38,511 nucleotides of DNA from Anaerolineae bacterium (lineage in GTDB: Bacteria > Chloroflexota > Anaerolineae > Aggregatilineales > Phototrophicaceae). Of this stretch, positions 16,866 to 25,638 are shown in pieces (the first letter of the stretch is position 1; every line of letters starts with the position of its first letter). Below the pieces are notes generated by a model, which had not been told where the DNA came from, did no database searches, and saw only the letters and a list, made by a program, of their open reading frames with translations. The translations under genes were made by a program, and so were the position numbers. The stretch is taken from assembly GCA_022824565.1 (NCBI GenBank), contig JAJDZQ010000028.1, positions 1-38,511 on the forward strand. The letters run 5' to 3'.

Positions 16866-18376
16866 TGGGGCTGGAACGCGCGTTGATCGAGCTGCTGCTG
16901 CGCTTTGTCACGCACGACGCATTGAATGCTTTCTTGCGCTCGCCACAGCACACAGCTAGCTTGGTCGGCTGCCTGATCGCCATTTGCGGGGCGTTGCTGG
17001 GCACATTTCTGCTGCTGCGCGGCCTGTCGTTGACCAGCGATGCCATCAGCCACACCGTCCTGCTGGGTATCGTGTTGGCATTTATGTTGATGACGGGCGC
17101 TGGCCTGGAAGGCGATACATCGTCGCCCTGGTTGATCGTGGGCGCGGCGGCGGCTGGCGTGGGCACAGTCGTGCTGACCGAAACCTTGCATCGCTCGGGG
17201 CTGGTGCGGCAAGATGCGGCGCTGGGCTTGGCATTTCCGTTGCTCTTTGCCATCGCCGTTATATTGGTCTCGCGCTTCGTTGACGATGTGCACCTGGACG
17301 ATGACGCCGTGCTGGTGGGCGAGATCGGCCTGGCCTGGGCGAATACCAACAGCCATTGCTTTGAACATTGCGAGTCGCTGCGCATCACGCCCGAACATCC
17401 CGCCGCTCAACAGATGCGCCAATGCGTCAACTGCCGCGAGTTGACTATCAGCCCCCGCGACGAACGCGCCGAATTCAGAGAGGTCTGCGGCAATTGCGGC
17501 GTCTATACGCCAGCTCAGGCCTGGAGCGCTGGCTTGCTGGACGAGGCGCCGACACTGGTCTTCTTCCCCAAGTCCATCACCGTCATGCTGGTCTTGACGG
17601 CTTTGACAGTCGGATTCGTCGCCGTCTTTTATAAAGAGCTCAAGCTGACGACATTCGATGCCGCGCTGGCAAAGTCGCTGGGATTCCGCCCGGCCGCGCT
17701 CACCTATGCGCTGATGATCCTGGTCAGTCTGGTGGCGGTGGGCGCATTTGACGCGGTGGGCTCGATCCTGGTGATCGCCTTTTTCATCATACCGCCGGCC
17801 GCGGCCTACTTGTTGACCGACCGCTTGTCGGGCATGCTGCTGCTCAGCCCGGTCATTGGCGGGGCGGGCGCATTCTTCGGTTATGATCTGGCGCGTGGCT
17901 GGCTCTTCGGCATGTTGCCGGTGGCCGAGGGCATCGCCGCGCTCAATGCGATCTTCGGCTTGCAACTGCGCGAAGCCTGGGATTCTTCTATCAGCGCATC
18001 TGTGGTGCTGACGATGTTCGTGCTCTTTGTGCTGGTTTGGATTTTATCGCCGCGCTATGGATTGGTCGTCTCGGCGGTGCGTCGCGCCAACAGCCGCCGC
18101 CGTTTTGATGATCAGGTTGTTTTGGCGCATATACACAATCACCAGGGCACGCCCAGTCACGCGATTGAGCTGCGAGCCGCCACCCTGCACCAGCACTTCC
18201 GTTGGACGCCGCAAAAAATGAACCGCGTTTTGATGCGTCTGCGCGCGCTGGGATTCGTGAGCCAGGAGGCTGGCAGCGCCATCTTGACACAGCGCGGCGA
18301 CGCCCATGTGCACGCCTTTCGCAAACAGCTGCTGGTCGCGCATAATATCCCCGATATCGACCCGACACAGCCATGA
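16862..18376 (+). CDS. Metal ABC transporter permease 2 with cysteine-rich insert and C-terminal winged helix
   Basis: This 504-residue protein is about 200 residues longer than a normal ABC-3 permease. The core motifs are present: SLTSDAISHTVLLGI near 57, RQDAALGLAFP near 118, HLDDDAVLVGEIG near 141 and FYKELKLTTFD near 257. Two additions stand out. First, between the HLDDDAVL and YKELKL motifs, an insert of about 60 residues carries H165, C166, H169, C170, C188-x2-C191 and C209-x2-C212, a zinc-ribbon-like pattern; by family topology this loop should face outside the cytoplasm. Second, the last 100 residues form a DtxR/MntR-like winged helix (DDQVVLAHIHNHQG ... LRALGFVS), predicted cytoplasmic. 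DtxR-type fusions are known on such permeases; I do not recall the cysteine insert. It overlaps both neighbouring genes by 4 bases. Confidence 0.88.
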   Translation: MMGLERALIELLLRFVTHDALNAFLRSPQHTASLVGCLIAICGALLGTFLLLRGLSLTSDAISHTVLLGIVLAFMLMTGAGLEGDTSSPWLIVGAAAAGVGTVVLTETLHRSGLVRQDAALGLAFPLLFAIAVILVSRFVDDVHLDDDAVLVGEIGLAWANTNSHCFEHCESLRITPEHPAAQQMRQCVNCRELTISPRDERAEFREVCGNCGVYTPAQAWSAGLLDEAPTLVFFPKSITVMLVLTALTVGFVAVFYKELKLTTFDAALAKSLGFRPAALTYALMILVSLVAVGAFDAVGSILVIAFFIIPPAAAYLLTDRLSGMLLLSPVIGGAGAFFGYDLARGWLFGMLPVAEGIAALNAIFGLQLREAWDSSISASVVLTMFVLFVLVWILSPRYGLVVSAVRRANSRRRFDDQVVLAHIHNHQGTPSHAIELRAATLHQHFRWTPQKMNRVLMRLRALGFVSQEAGSAILTQRGDAHVHAFRKQLLVAHNIPDIDPTQP

Positions 18377-19359
18377 TCAGCTTGATCGTCACAGTGCTCA
18401 ACGAAGGCGACAACATCCGGCAATTGCTCGATTCCATCGCCGGGCAGACGCGCCCACCAGACGAAATCGTCATCGTCGATGGCGGCAGCGTCGACAATAC
18501 CGTCGAGATTTTACGTGCCTATGGCGAACGACTGCCACTGCGCCTGCTGGTCGCCGCGGGCTGCAACATCAGCCAGGGACGCAATCTTGCCATCGCCGAA
18601 GCCCGCGGTGACATCATCGCCGCGACCGATGCCGGCGTGCGGCTGGCTGTGGATTGGCTGGAGACGCTCACCACGCCGCTGCTGGACGACCATGCGCTGG
18701 GTGTGGCTGCTGGCTTCTTCTGTGCCGACCCGCAGACGCCTTTTGAGATCGCGCTGGGCGCCGCGACCTTGCCACTTGTGGACGAAATCGACGCGAGCAG
18801 TTTTTTGCCCAGCAGCCGCAGCATCGCCTTCCGCAAGCGCGCGGCACAGGGCATCGGCGGTTATCCCGAGTGGCTCGATTATTGCGAAGACCTGATTTTT
18901 GACCTGCGATTGCGGCTGGCTGGCGAGCGCTTCGTCTTCGTGCCGGGGGCTGTGGTCTACTTCCGCCCCCGCCCGAGCCTGCGCAAATACTTCCGCCAAT
19001 ACTACCTATACGCGCGCGGTGATGGCAAAGCCGATTTGTGGCGAAAGCGCCACTTCGTCCGTTATGCGACCTATCTGTGCCTTGTGCCGGGCATCGGCAT
19101 CGCTGGCTGGCTGGCGCATCCGTTGTTGTGGTCCGGCTGGCTGATCGGCGGCATGGTCTATCTCTATCGTCCCTTGCGACGTTTGCCGGTCGTTTTGCGC
19201 GCTGCGGAGAATCGCTCGCTGGCGCTGTGGATGGTTTGCAGCGCCTGGCTCCCGTTGCTGCGTCTGCTGGGCGATATGGCGAAGATGTTGGGCTATCCGC
19301 GCGGATGGCTTTGGCGGCTGCAGCAAAAACCTGACGACTGGAAGCGGCTCGCAGGGTAG
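18373..19359 (+). CDS. Glycosyltransferase family 2 protein
   Basis: This 328-residue GT-A fold enzyme begins with ISLIVTVLNEGDNI and has the nucleotide-sugar motif VDGGSVDNT near 36-44, a DAG metal-binding motif (ATDAGVR) near 80, and the acceptor-side EDLIFDLRLR near 174. C-terminal hydrophobic segments near 235-272 should anchor it in the membrane. It probably adds a sugar to a lipid or surface glycan. It overlaps the permease gene by 4 bases (ATGA) and so is co-transcribed with the metal operon, although no functional link is obvious. Donor and acceptor are unknown. Confidence 0.88.
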   Translation: MISLIVTVLNEGDNIRQLLDSIAGQTRPPDEIVIVDGGSVDNTVEILRAYGERLPLRLLVAAGCNISQGRNLAIAEARGDIIAATDAGVRLAVDWLETLTTPLLDDHALGVAAGFFCADPQTPFEIALGAATLPLVDEIDASSFLPSSRSIAFRKRAAQGIGGYPEWLDYCEDLIFDLRLRLAGERFVFVPGAVVYFRPRPSLRKYFRQYYLYARGDGKADLWRKRHFVRYATYLCLVPGIGIAGWLAHPLLWSGWLIGGMVYLYRPLRRLPVVLRAAENRSLALWMVCSAWLPLLRLLGDMAKMLGYPRGWLWRLQQKPDDWKRLAG

Positions 19360-19372
19360 GCAAAACGAGCGC

Positions 19373-20251
19373 ATGATGAAGCAGGCTGATGCCGACTTTG
19401 AAATTGGCTGGGTGGCGCTGAGCCTTTCGCCCAATATCGGGCGCAAAAGCCTCGACAAACTGCTAAATCATTTTGACGGCGACCCGTCGGCTGTGCTCGC
19501 CGCGCCACGCCAGGAATTGCTGCGTGTTCCAGGCATCGGCGTGGCCAGCGCTGGCGAGATCGCCGCAATTAATCTGGACGAAGTCGCCGCTGCAATGTGC
19601 CGCTGGCAGCAGCAAGGCCTCGCCATCCTCACACCGCGACATCCGCAATATCCAGGACCCTTGCGCGAGCTGGCCAATGCGCCGGCTTTGCTCTTTGCGC
19701 GGGGCTGCCGGCACGACCAGTTGTGGACGCGCACGGTGGCGGTCGTGGGCACGCGCGCGCCCTCCTCGGCCGGGCGCAACCTGGCGCGAAAGCTGACGAT
19801 GGAGTTGGCGCGGGCTGGCATCACGGTCGTGAGCGGCTTGGCTCTGGGCATCGATACAATCGCACATAGCAGCGCGCTGGACGCAGGCGCGGCCACCGTG
19901 GCTGTGCTGGGCAGCGGCGTGCTGAATGTGTATCCACCCCATAATCGCGGGCTGGCCAGCCAGATTGAGCAGGGCGGGCTGCTGCTCTGCGAGGGGCAAC
20001 CGCGGCAGGCTGTCAATGCGCAGCGGCTGGTGGCGCGCAACCGCATCATCAGCGGGCTGGCCAACCAGGTCGTGCTGGTCGAATCGCAGCTGGGTGGCGG
20101 CGCGATGCATGCGCTGCGCTTTGCCAAGGCGCAAGGACGCCCCATCTTCACTTTCGACCTGCCGGCCAGCGGCAACCAGGCGGCGCTGCAAAATGGCGCG
20201 CACAAGCTTTGCCCTGCAGACCCGCTGCCTGCGCTGCTGGGCACCGCATAA
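19373..20251 (+). CDS. dprA: DNA-processing protein DprA
   Basis: This 292-residue DprA binds incoming single-stranded DNA and loads RecA during natural transformation. An N-terminal SAM/HhH-like part (LSPNIGRKSLDKLL, RVPGIGVASAGEI) precedes the Rossmann domain with VGTRAPSSAG near 125, SGLALGID near 152, LGSGVLNVYPPHN near 178 and RNRIISGL near 223. The C-terminal DML1/winged-helix domain found in longer members is missing; the length matches short DprA proteins. ATG 19373 is followed directly by a second ATG at 19376, and either may start. It lies 13 bases after the glycosyltransferase and upstream of lexA. Confidence 0.93.
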   Translation: MMKQADADFEIGWVALSLSPNIGRKSLDKLLNHFDGDPSAVLAAPRQELLRVPGIGVASAGEIAAINLDEVAAAMCRWQQQGLAILTPRHPQYPGPLRELANAPALLFARGCRHDQLWTRTVAVVGTRAPSSAGRNLARKLTMELARAGITVVSGLALGIDTIAHSSALDAGAATVAVLGSGVLNVYPPHNRGLASQIEQGGLLLCEGQPRQAVNAQRLVARNRIISGLANQVVLVESQLGGGAMHALRFAKAQGRPIFTFDLPASGNQAALQNGAHKLCPADPLPALLGTA

Positions 20252-20301
20252 ATAAATGCCCGCCAGCCAATGAATCGCCAAACGAAATGACTGTAGAGCT
20301 T

Positions 20302-20331
20302 TTGACTCAGAATCAGAAATTCCTGTATACT
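20302..20331 (+). promoter_or_regulatory. lexA promoter with candidate autoregulatory site
   Basis: TTGACT (20302-20307), 18-base spacer and TATACT (20326-20331) form a good sigma-70 promoter. The spacer contains an imperfect inverted repeat CAGAAT...ATTCCTG (20308-20325), a possible LexA operator. The true SOS box of this lineage is not known to me. Confidence 0.6.
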
Positions 20332-20375
20332 GTTTATAAGGGCGTGAGATAAAGGCTGAGACAAGGGCGAGGTAA

Positions 20376-21053
20376 ATGAAAGATTTTCGCAATTTATCGT
20401 GTCGGCAGCAGCGCATGCTACGTTTTATGACAGCGTTTGTGGGCGACAATGGCTATCCACCCAGCATCCGCGAGATTGGCGATGAATGCCTTATTGGCTC
20501 GACATCGGTGGTCAATTACAACCTGAACAAGCTGGTCGACGCCGGCTACATTGAGCGCTCTGACAGGGTGTCGCGCGGTTTGCGGATCTTGCGCAGCATC
20601 CCAGGCGAGGAATCGGCAAGCCCGCTGGCGACCAGACAACAGCTGCAAGTCGCGTTGGTCGGGCGGATTGCCGCTGGCGAGCCGATCTCGCTGCCCGATG
20701 ACATCGCCCATCATATCGACGAAGACGATTATATCAGTGTGCCGCCGGCGCTTTTGGGCAAGGTCGACGCGAACGAAGTCTTCGCATTGGCGGTGCGCGG
20801 CGATTCCATGATTGACGCCATGATCCAACATGGCGATATCGTCATCCTGCGCCGGCAGCATACCGCCGACAATGGCGATATGGTGGCGGCCTGGCTGAAA
20901 GAAGACAGCGAAACCACACTCAAGTATTTTTATCGCCGTGGCGACATGATCGAACTGCAGCCCGCCAACCCAGCCTATCAACCACTGCAAGTCCTGCCCG
21001 ATAATTGCGAGATCAAAGGCAAGGTGCTTTCTGTGATGCGCACCTACGCCTAA
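20376..21053 (+). CDS. lexA: LexA repressor
   Basis: This 225-residue SOS repressor has an N-terminal winged helix (residues 1-72: SCRQQRMLRFM, PPSIREIGDE, NKLVDAGYIER, SRGLRIL) and a C-terminal S24 peptidase domain. The self-cleavage bond is A100-G101 in GRIAAGEP. The catalytic dyad is S144 in RGDSM and K183 in TLKYF. All elements for RecA-stimulated autocleavage are therefore present. ATG 20376 follows a GAGG Shine-Dalgarno sequence. It has its own promoter after dprA. Its stop overlaps the stop of the convergent transglycosylase gene (CTAA). Confidence 0.95.
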   Translation: MKDFRNLSCRQQRMLRFMTAFVGDNGYPPSIREIGDECLIGSTSVVNYNLNKLVDAGYIERSDRVSRGLRILRSIPGEESASPLATRQQLQVALVGRIAAGEPISLPDDIAHHIDEDDYISVPPALLGKVDANEVFALAVRGDSMIDAMIQHGDIVILRRQHTADNGDMVAAWLKEDSETTLKYFYRRGDMIELQPANPAYQPLQVLPDNCEIKGKVLSVMRTYA

Positions 21054-21814
21054 CGCCAGCCAATGCCCAGTTCTCGCTCGGCGCTTTGACACAGACGGGC
21101 TCCGCCAGCCACTAGCCACTGCTCATAGGTCTCGCTGTGCGAGGCGCGGGCTGCGGCGGCGCTGTAGATGCCGACTCCCCATCGATAATAGGCTTGCGTC
21201 TCTGCCGACCAGCTTTCGCGCGTTTGGCTGATGACGGCTGGTCCGCCATTGTAACAAGCCAGCGCCAGGCCAATCACGCCGTCCGCCGCCCCCAGGCAAT
21301 AATTCAGGTAGTCGCCGCCTCGCCGCGCATTGGTATCGGGATCGAGCATGTCATCACCCTCGGTGAAGTGAAATGGCATCACTTGAAACAAACCCCTTGC
21401 GCCCGCATTGCTGGCCACGCTGGGATGCCCGCAAGATTCGATCTGCATCACAGTCGCCAGCAAGTGCGTATCCACATCTGCGCGCGCCGCCCATTCACCA
21501 ATCTCGTCTGCCCAGTGCCGCACCGAGGGCGCAAAGAAACCCGCCAGCTCGAGCTTGTGTTGCCCAGGCAGCAATCGCAGCGCGAAACTCGCTGCGTCGT
21601 CCCAAAGCGGCAGCGATGCCAGCAGCAGCGCCAGGGCGATCGGCAGCCACAGCGGCACATAATAGACCTCGTCTCGCTTGATAATGCGCCGCCCGCCGCG
21701 GACCTGCGCAAAGCTCAAACGCAGCAAGCCGAGAATTGCCGCCAAGCCACGCCTCGCCCGTTTCCACCAGCTCCGCGCGTCGAACCTACTTGTTCCCTGT
21801 GTCTGCGAATTCAA
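21050..21814 (-). CDS. Membrane-anchored lytic transglycosylase (SLT domain)
   Basis: This 254-residue cell-wall enzyme cleaves peptidoglycan with anhydro-muramic product formation. A basic cytoplasmic N-terminus is followed by one transmembrane helix (about 53-71) and an extracytoplasmic SLT domain with the catalytic glutamate E126 in QIESCGHPS, then NAGARGLFQVMP near 135-146 and LACYNGG near 185. The only start available is TTG 21814, with a weak GAGG 11 bases upstream. C127, C173, C185 and a C-terminal cysteine could form disulfides outside the cell. It is convergent with lexA and divergent from the methionine-synthesis gene. Confidence 0.88.
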   Translation of the reverse strand: MNSQTQGTSRFDARSWWKRARRGLAAILGLLRLSFAQVRGGRRIIKRDEVYYVPLWLPIALALLLASLPLWDDAASFALRLLPGQHKLELAGFFAPSVRHWADEIGEWAARADVDTHLLATVMQIESCGHPSVASNAGARGLFQVMPFHFTEGDDMLDPDTNARRGGDYLNYCLGAADGVIGLALACYNGGPAVISQTRESWSAETQAYYRWGVGIYSAAAARASHSETYEQWLVAGGARLCQSAERELGIGWR

Positions 21815-21926
21815 CTTGCGTTTTGCCTCGGTCGCTGGGTCTTCTCTGCGAACCCGATGGTAACACAGACAGTCTGCGCTGGGGGCATGCGCCGACTGCT
21901 GTCTGTGCCGCGCGCGCTTTTGCGAT

Positions 21927-21932
21927 TACAAT
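21927..21932 (+). promoter_or_regulatory. -10 box TACAAT of the homocysteine methyltransferase gene
   Basis: TACAAT would start transcription near 21939, which excludes the upstream in-frame ATG at 21931 and favours ATG 21973. A GGAGG lies at 21939-21943. Confidence 0.45.
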
Positions 21933-21972
21933 GCCGCTGGAGGCAAGCCATGATTACCCAGCCGAGCCAGTC

Positions 21973-23847
21973 ATGAGCCAACTCTCATTTCGCGAACGTC
22001 TGCAGACCGGCCTGCCCATCCTGGCCGATGGCGCCATGGGCACGTTGCTGCATGCTAATTCCCATTCTCCCGCCGATGCCTGCTTTGACGCCATGAACCT
22101 CGAAGCGCCAGATGTCGTGCGCGGCATTCACCAAGCCTATCTGGAAGCGGGCGCAGAATTGATCGCCACCAATACATTTGGCGCCAACAGGTTCAAACTG
22201 GCCGGCGCGGGCAAGGTCGACAACCTGGCGCAGATCAACCGCAGCGGTGTGCAGTTGGCGCGAGAAGCCATCGCACAGAGCGGCTCCGACAGCTATGTCG
22301 CTGGCTCGGTGGGACCGCTGGGCGTGGGCATCGCGCCTTTCGGAGCGGTCTCGCAAAAAGATGCGCGGGAAGCCTATGCGCTGCAGTTGGCGGCTTTGCT
22401 GGAAGCAGGCGTCGACTTGATCCAGTTCGAGACCTTCCGCGAGCACAAAGAGTTGCTGCTGGCTGTGGCGGCGCTGCGCGAACTATCGCCTACGTTGCCT
22501 ATTCTCGCTCAAGCCACTTTTTATCACGAAAATCTGAGTTATGCCGGTTTTCCGCCGGCGCGCGTTGCCAACGATCTGGGGCGAGCAGGCGCGGATGTCA
22601 TCGGCGTCAACTGTGGCAGCGGTCCGGCTGGGATTACAGAAGTGCTGCGGCAGATGCGCTTCGCCATGCCCGATGCCGTTTTCTCCGTCATGCCCAACGC
22701 CGGCTTTCCCGAGGTGGTGGGCGGCCGCATCTTGTATCCTGCCAGCGCCGATTACTTCGCAGATTTCGCTAGCAGCGCTGTCGAAGCGGGCGCGATGGTG
22801 GTGGGCGGCTGCTGCGGCACCCTGCCCGAACATATCGCCGCCATGCGGGCAGTGCTCGATGCGCCGTTGCGCGCTACGCCCGACCTGCATATCGCTGAAA
22901 TCGCGGGCGAGACAGAATCTCAGGCAGCCGATGCGCCAACCGAGCTGGCCGAGCGCTTGGCGGCTGGCCTCTTCACCACCACGGTCGAAGTGGCGCCACC
23001 GCGCAGTTATCGCACCGAACCGCTGTTGCAAGCTGCGCGGCGTTTGCGGGCGGCTGGTGCTGACCTCATCAATGTGGCCGATACGCCGGCTGCGCGTATG
23101 AAAATGAGCGCTTGGGCGGTCGCGCATTTGTTGCAAACGCAGATCGGCATCGAGACTGTCTTGCACTTCCCCACGCGCGGACGCAATATGCTGCGCATCC
23201 AGGGCGACTTGCTGGCTTCACACGCGTTGGGCTTGCGCAATCTTTTTGTCGTATTGGGCGACCCCACGCGCATTGGCGACTTTCCCGATGCCAGCGATCT
23301 CAACGATGTTGCGCCATCGCGGCTCATCCATGTCATCAAGCGGGGCATGAATCGCGGCGTTGATATGGCCGGCAACAGCATCGGCAAGCCCAGCAGCTTC
23401 ACAGTCGGCTGCGCATTGAATATGGGCGCGGATGATATCGACCGCGAGATTCGCATCCTGCGCAAGAAGCAGCAAGCCGGCACAGATTTTGCGCTGGGAC
23501 AAGCGGTCTTCGAGCCCGCCCGCATACGCCAGTTTCGGCAGCGCTATACGGAGCTTTGTGGAGAAGCCTTCGCGCTGCCCGTGCTGATGGCGGTGATGCC
23601 GCTGCGCAGCCTGCGACAAGCGCGCTATCTGCACAACGAAGTGCCCGGCATCAATATCCCCGCAGATATTATGGCGCGCCTGGCCGCTGCTGGCGACGAA
23701 GCCCCGCGCACAGGTTTGCATATCGCGCAGGAACTGCTGGAAGCCATGGCGGGCTTGGTGCAGGGCGCATACATCATCCCGGCCGGAGACTATGAGTTGG
23801 CGGCAGAAGTTGTCGCTACCATCAGAGAGCGCGGGAGCTTTTCATGA
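21973..23847 (+). CDS. Bifunctional homocysteine S-methyltransferase / 5,10-methylenetetrahydrofolate reductase
   Basis: This 624-residue fusion matches the YitJ architecture. Residues 1-300 form the homocysteine S-methyltransferase barrel, with LADGAMGT near 17 and the zinc-binding cysteines C214 (GVNCGSG) and C280/C281 (GGCCGT). Residues 330-624 form the MetF-like FAD-dependent reductase barrel. Together they would make 5-methyl-THF and methylate homocysteine to methionine, although the methyl donor of the first domain is uncertain (YitJ types may use S-methylmethionine or methyl-THF). The upstream open frame to 21736 is rejected because the promoter lies inside it. The stop overlaps the next start (ATGA), coupling it to a response regulator. 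Confidence 0.9.
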   Translation: MSQLSFRERLQTGLPILADGAMGTLLHANSHSPADACFDAMNLEAPDVVRGIHQAYLEAGAELIATNTFGANRFKLAGAGKVDNLAQINRSGVQLAREAIAQSGSDSYVAGSVGPLGVGIAPFGAVSQKDAREAYALQLAALLEAGVDLIQFETFREHKELLLAVAALRELSPTLPILAQATFYHENLSYAGFPPARVANDLGRAGADVIGVNCGSGPAGITEVLRQMRFAMPDAVFSVMPNAGFPEVVGGRILYPASADYFADFASSAVEAGAMVVGGCCGTLPEHIAAMRAVLDAPLRATPDLHIAEIAGETESQAADAPTELAERLAAGLFTTTVEVAPPRSYRTEPLLQAARRLRAAGADLINVADTPAARMKMSAWAVAHLLQTQIGIETVLHFPTRGRNMLRIQGDLLASHALGLRNLFVVLGDPTRIGDFPDASDLNDVAPSRLIHVIKRGMNRGVDMAGNSIGKPSSFTVGCALNMGADDIDREIRILRKKQQAGTDFALGQAVFEPARIRQFRQRYTELCGEAFALPVLMAVMPLRSLRQARYLHNEVPGINIPADIMARLAAAGDEAPRTGLHIAQELLEAMAGLVQGAYIIPAGDYELAAEVVATIRERGSFS

Positions 23848-24608
23848 CGCAGCAGGACACGATGCCCGGCATCGGCACGATCGACCTGAATGTAGTGGTG
23901 ATTGACAGCGACTTCTATGCCTGCCATGCCATCAATGCCTACCTGGCTTGGGACCGGCGCACGCGCGTAGTCGGCAAGTTTGCGCAGCTGGACGAATTTC
24001 ACACTGCGCTGCGCTCGGGCTCGTTCCAGGCGCAGCCCAATATCGTGATAATCGACGCCAGCGACAGCGCGACCGCCCGTCATTTGCGTGAAGCAATTGA
24101 CAAGCTGCAAGCTGCGATTGAGAATCTGCGCATCGTTTGCCTGGCACCCTTTGCGGACGCGCAGTACCTGTTCGCGGCGGTGGACAGTGGCGCAAATGCC
24201 TATCTGCTGAAGGCCGACGCGCGCATTCATATCGCCTGGGCGCTCTGTCATGTGGCGCTGCTGGCAGACGACGGCTTTCTCATCAGCGCCGGCGTGGCCG
24301 AAGCAGCCGCCAAGCTGCGACATCCGCGCTTGCAGAAGGCGAGATTTTTGGCGCAGCCACGCCCCTACCAGAATATGACGCCGCGCATCCGCCAGGCGAT
24401 CGAGCTATATGCGGTGGAAGGCATGCCGCAGAAGCTGGTCGCGCACGAGATGGACATTGAAGTTGAAACCGTGCGCGACTATATCCGGCAAGCCTACGAT
24501 ATCCTGGACGCCCTGCATGCCGACGATTCAGCCTATCCGCTGGACATGCACCGCCAGGAAATCGCCTTCATGCGCATCACCGCGCTGGCCATCCCCGCCG
24601 ACGAGTGA
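23844..24608 (+). CDS. NarL/LuxR-type response regulator-like protein
   Basis: This 254-residue protein has an N-terminal receiver domain and a C-terminal LuxR-type helix-turn-helix. The receiver has acidic residues D21 and D23, phosphoacceptor D71 in IIDAS, and K123 in YLLKAD. The usual Thr/Ser after the fourth strand appears to be leucine or alanine (CLAPF), so phospho-switching may be atypical. The HTH lies near 180-222 (MTPRIRQAIELYAVEG ... ETVRDYIRQAYDIL). It overlaps the methionine-pathway gene by 4 bases. No histidine kinase is nearby, so it may be an orphan regulator, possibly of one-carbon metabolism. Confidence 0.8.
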   Translation: MTQQDTMPGIGTIDLNVVVIDSDFYACHAINAYLAWDRRTRVVGKFAQLDEFHTALRSGSFQAQPNIVIIDASDSATARHLREAIDKLQAAIENLRIVCLAPFADAQYLFAAVDSGANAYLLKADARIHIAWALCHVALLADDGFLISAGVAEAAAKLRHPRLQKARFLAQPRPYQNMTPRIRQAIELYAVEGMPQKLVAHEMDIEVETVRDYIRQAYDILDALHADDSAYPLDMHRQEIAFMRITALAIPADE

Positions 24609-24612
24609 TGGG

Positions 24613-25638
24613 CTAGGTTATCGCCGAATCTGTTGCCGAGGCGTCTTCGCTTCGCAGTTCCTCGGCGCGTCTTTTGCGCATCTCACTCATCACCTGCGTC
24701 CGCGTCAGCAGCACCGACTCGTCTTCTTCTTTTTCGAGCGCGTCTGGCACGGTCGCATGTCCCGCTTCCAGATAAGAGACGATCGCCTCGCTGAAAGACT
24801 TGACCGGCGCTTCTTCTCCATATTGATGGCGCAGCTCTAGCAGAACATTCATCAGCCACAAGAAGAGGTCGCCTTCTGTCCGCTGGGTCTTGCGGCCCCT
24901 GACGAGGTCCAGCACATCATATTTGCGGATCAGGTCAATAGCCGGCTTGTAGATGCTGTGATACCAGTCGGCGGTTGCCTCTTCGGTGGTCAAGGCGCGC
25001 CCCCACAGCTTTTCCAGCACCCGTTCGTGCAAGAAGATATGTCCCATCAGCTCGTGATAACGGGCGGGCTCTGTCAGCTCGATTGATTCGTGGTCGGGCA
25101 CGGCGCGCGTCAAGCCCGTTTCGCCGAGGAAGTTGGCATACGCTTCTGCCGCTTCCATCTGCTGCATGCTCATGCCAGGACGCAGCGGCACGGTGGTTGG
25201 CAGCGCGACCACATGCGCCTGGATGGTCTTCGCGCCCAGTTGCCGCGCCACCGACACGCGGTGATTGCCATCGCGCACGAAATAGGCAGCGCCCACCTTG
25301 TACAGCTCAATCGGCGGTGGACCTTGTTGGCTGTTGGCGAGGGCGTATACGCGGCTCCAGCGCTCTTTCAATTTGCTGTTCTTGGGCAGAAAAGTCGCTG
25401 TGAAGTCTTTGTAACGTCCCACGCTGCCGACGATATTCTCGAGCGGGATATCGCGCACGCCTTCGTAGTGCTCTTCGTGCAGATGCAAGCGGCTGCGCAC
25501 TTCGTCAAAGTTCAGCAACTCGCTGTGCCGCCCAGTCAAGTGACTCAGCATTTCTTGCCAAAACACGCGATTCTGGATGGCTTGGAATTTATTGACACCT
25601 TCTTTGTAGAAGGAGTGGAAATTTGCGTCTTCAGCCAT
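24613..25638 (-). CDS. ParB/sulfiredoxin-fold-like nuclease-domain protein
   Basis: This 341-residue protein has a ParB N-terminal-like core around residues 65-145, with the signature FVRDGNHRVSVARQLG near 117-132 (a GxHR-type motif used for nucleotide binding in the ParB/Srx superfamily). The C-terminal 200 residues are helical and charged, ending in a basic-acidic tail. Proteins of this size with the DGNHRVSVA motif are common in Chloroflexota and Actinobacteria, but their role is not established; they are not chromosome-partition ParB. The gene is divergent from a methyltransferase and starts at ATG 25638. Confidence 0.75.
   Translation of the reverse strand: MAEDANFHSFYKEGVNKFQAIQNRVFWQEMLSHLTGRHSELLNFDEVRSRLHLHEEHYEGVRDIPLENIVGSVGRYKDFTATFLPKNSKLKERWSRVYALANSQQGPPPIELYKVGAAYFVRDGNHRVSVARQLGAKTIQAHVVALPTTVPLRPGMSMQQMEAAEAYANFLGETGLTRAVPDHESIELTEPARYHELMGHIFLHERVLEKLWGRALTTEEATADWYHSIYKPAIDLIRKYDVLDLVRGRKTQRTEGDLFLWLMNVLLELRHQYGEEAPVKSFSEAIVSYLEAGHATVPDALEKEEDESVLLTRTQVMSEMRKRRAEELRSEDASATDSAIT

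Noticed and set aside
16811-17965. Minus-strand ORF of 384 codons opposite permease 2
   Set aside because: Its composition is extreme (Q, H, R, D) and the plus strand encodes a well-conserved permease.
21815-21972. Riboswitch (SAM, cobalamin or THF) before the homocysteine methyltransferase gene
   Set aside because: The predicted leader is only about 35 bases, too short for any known riboswitch of these classes.
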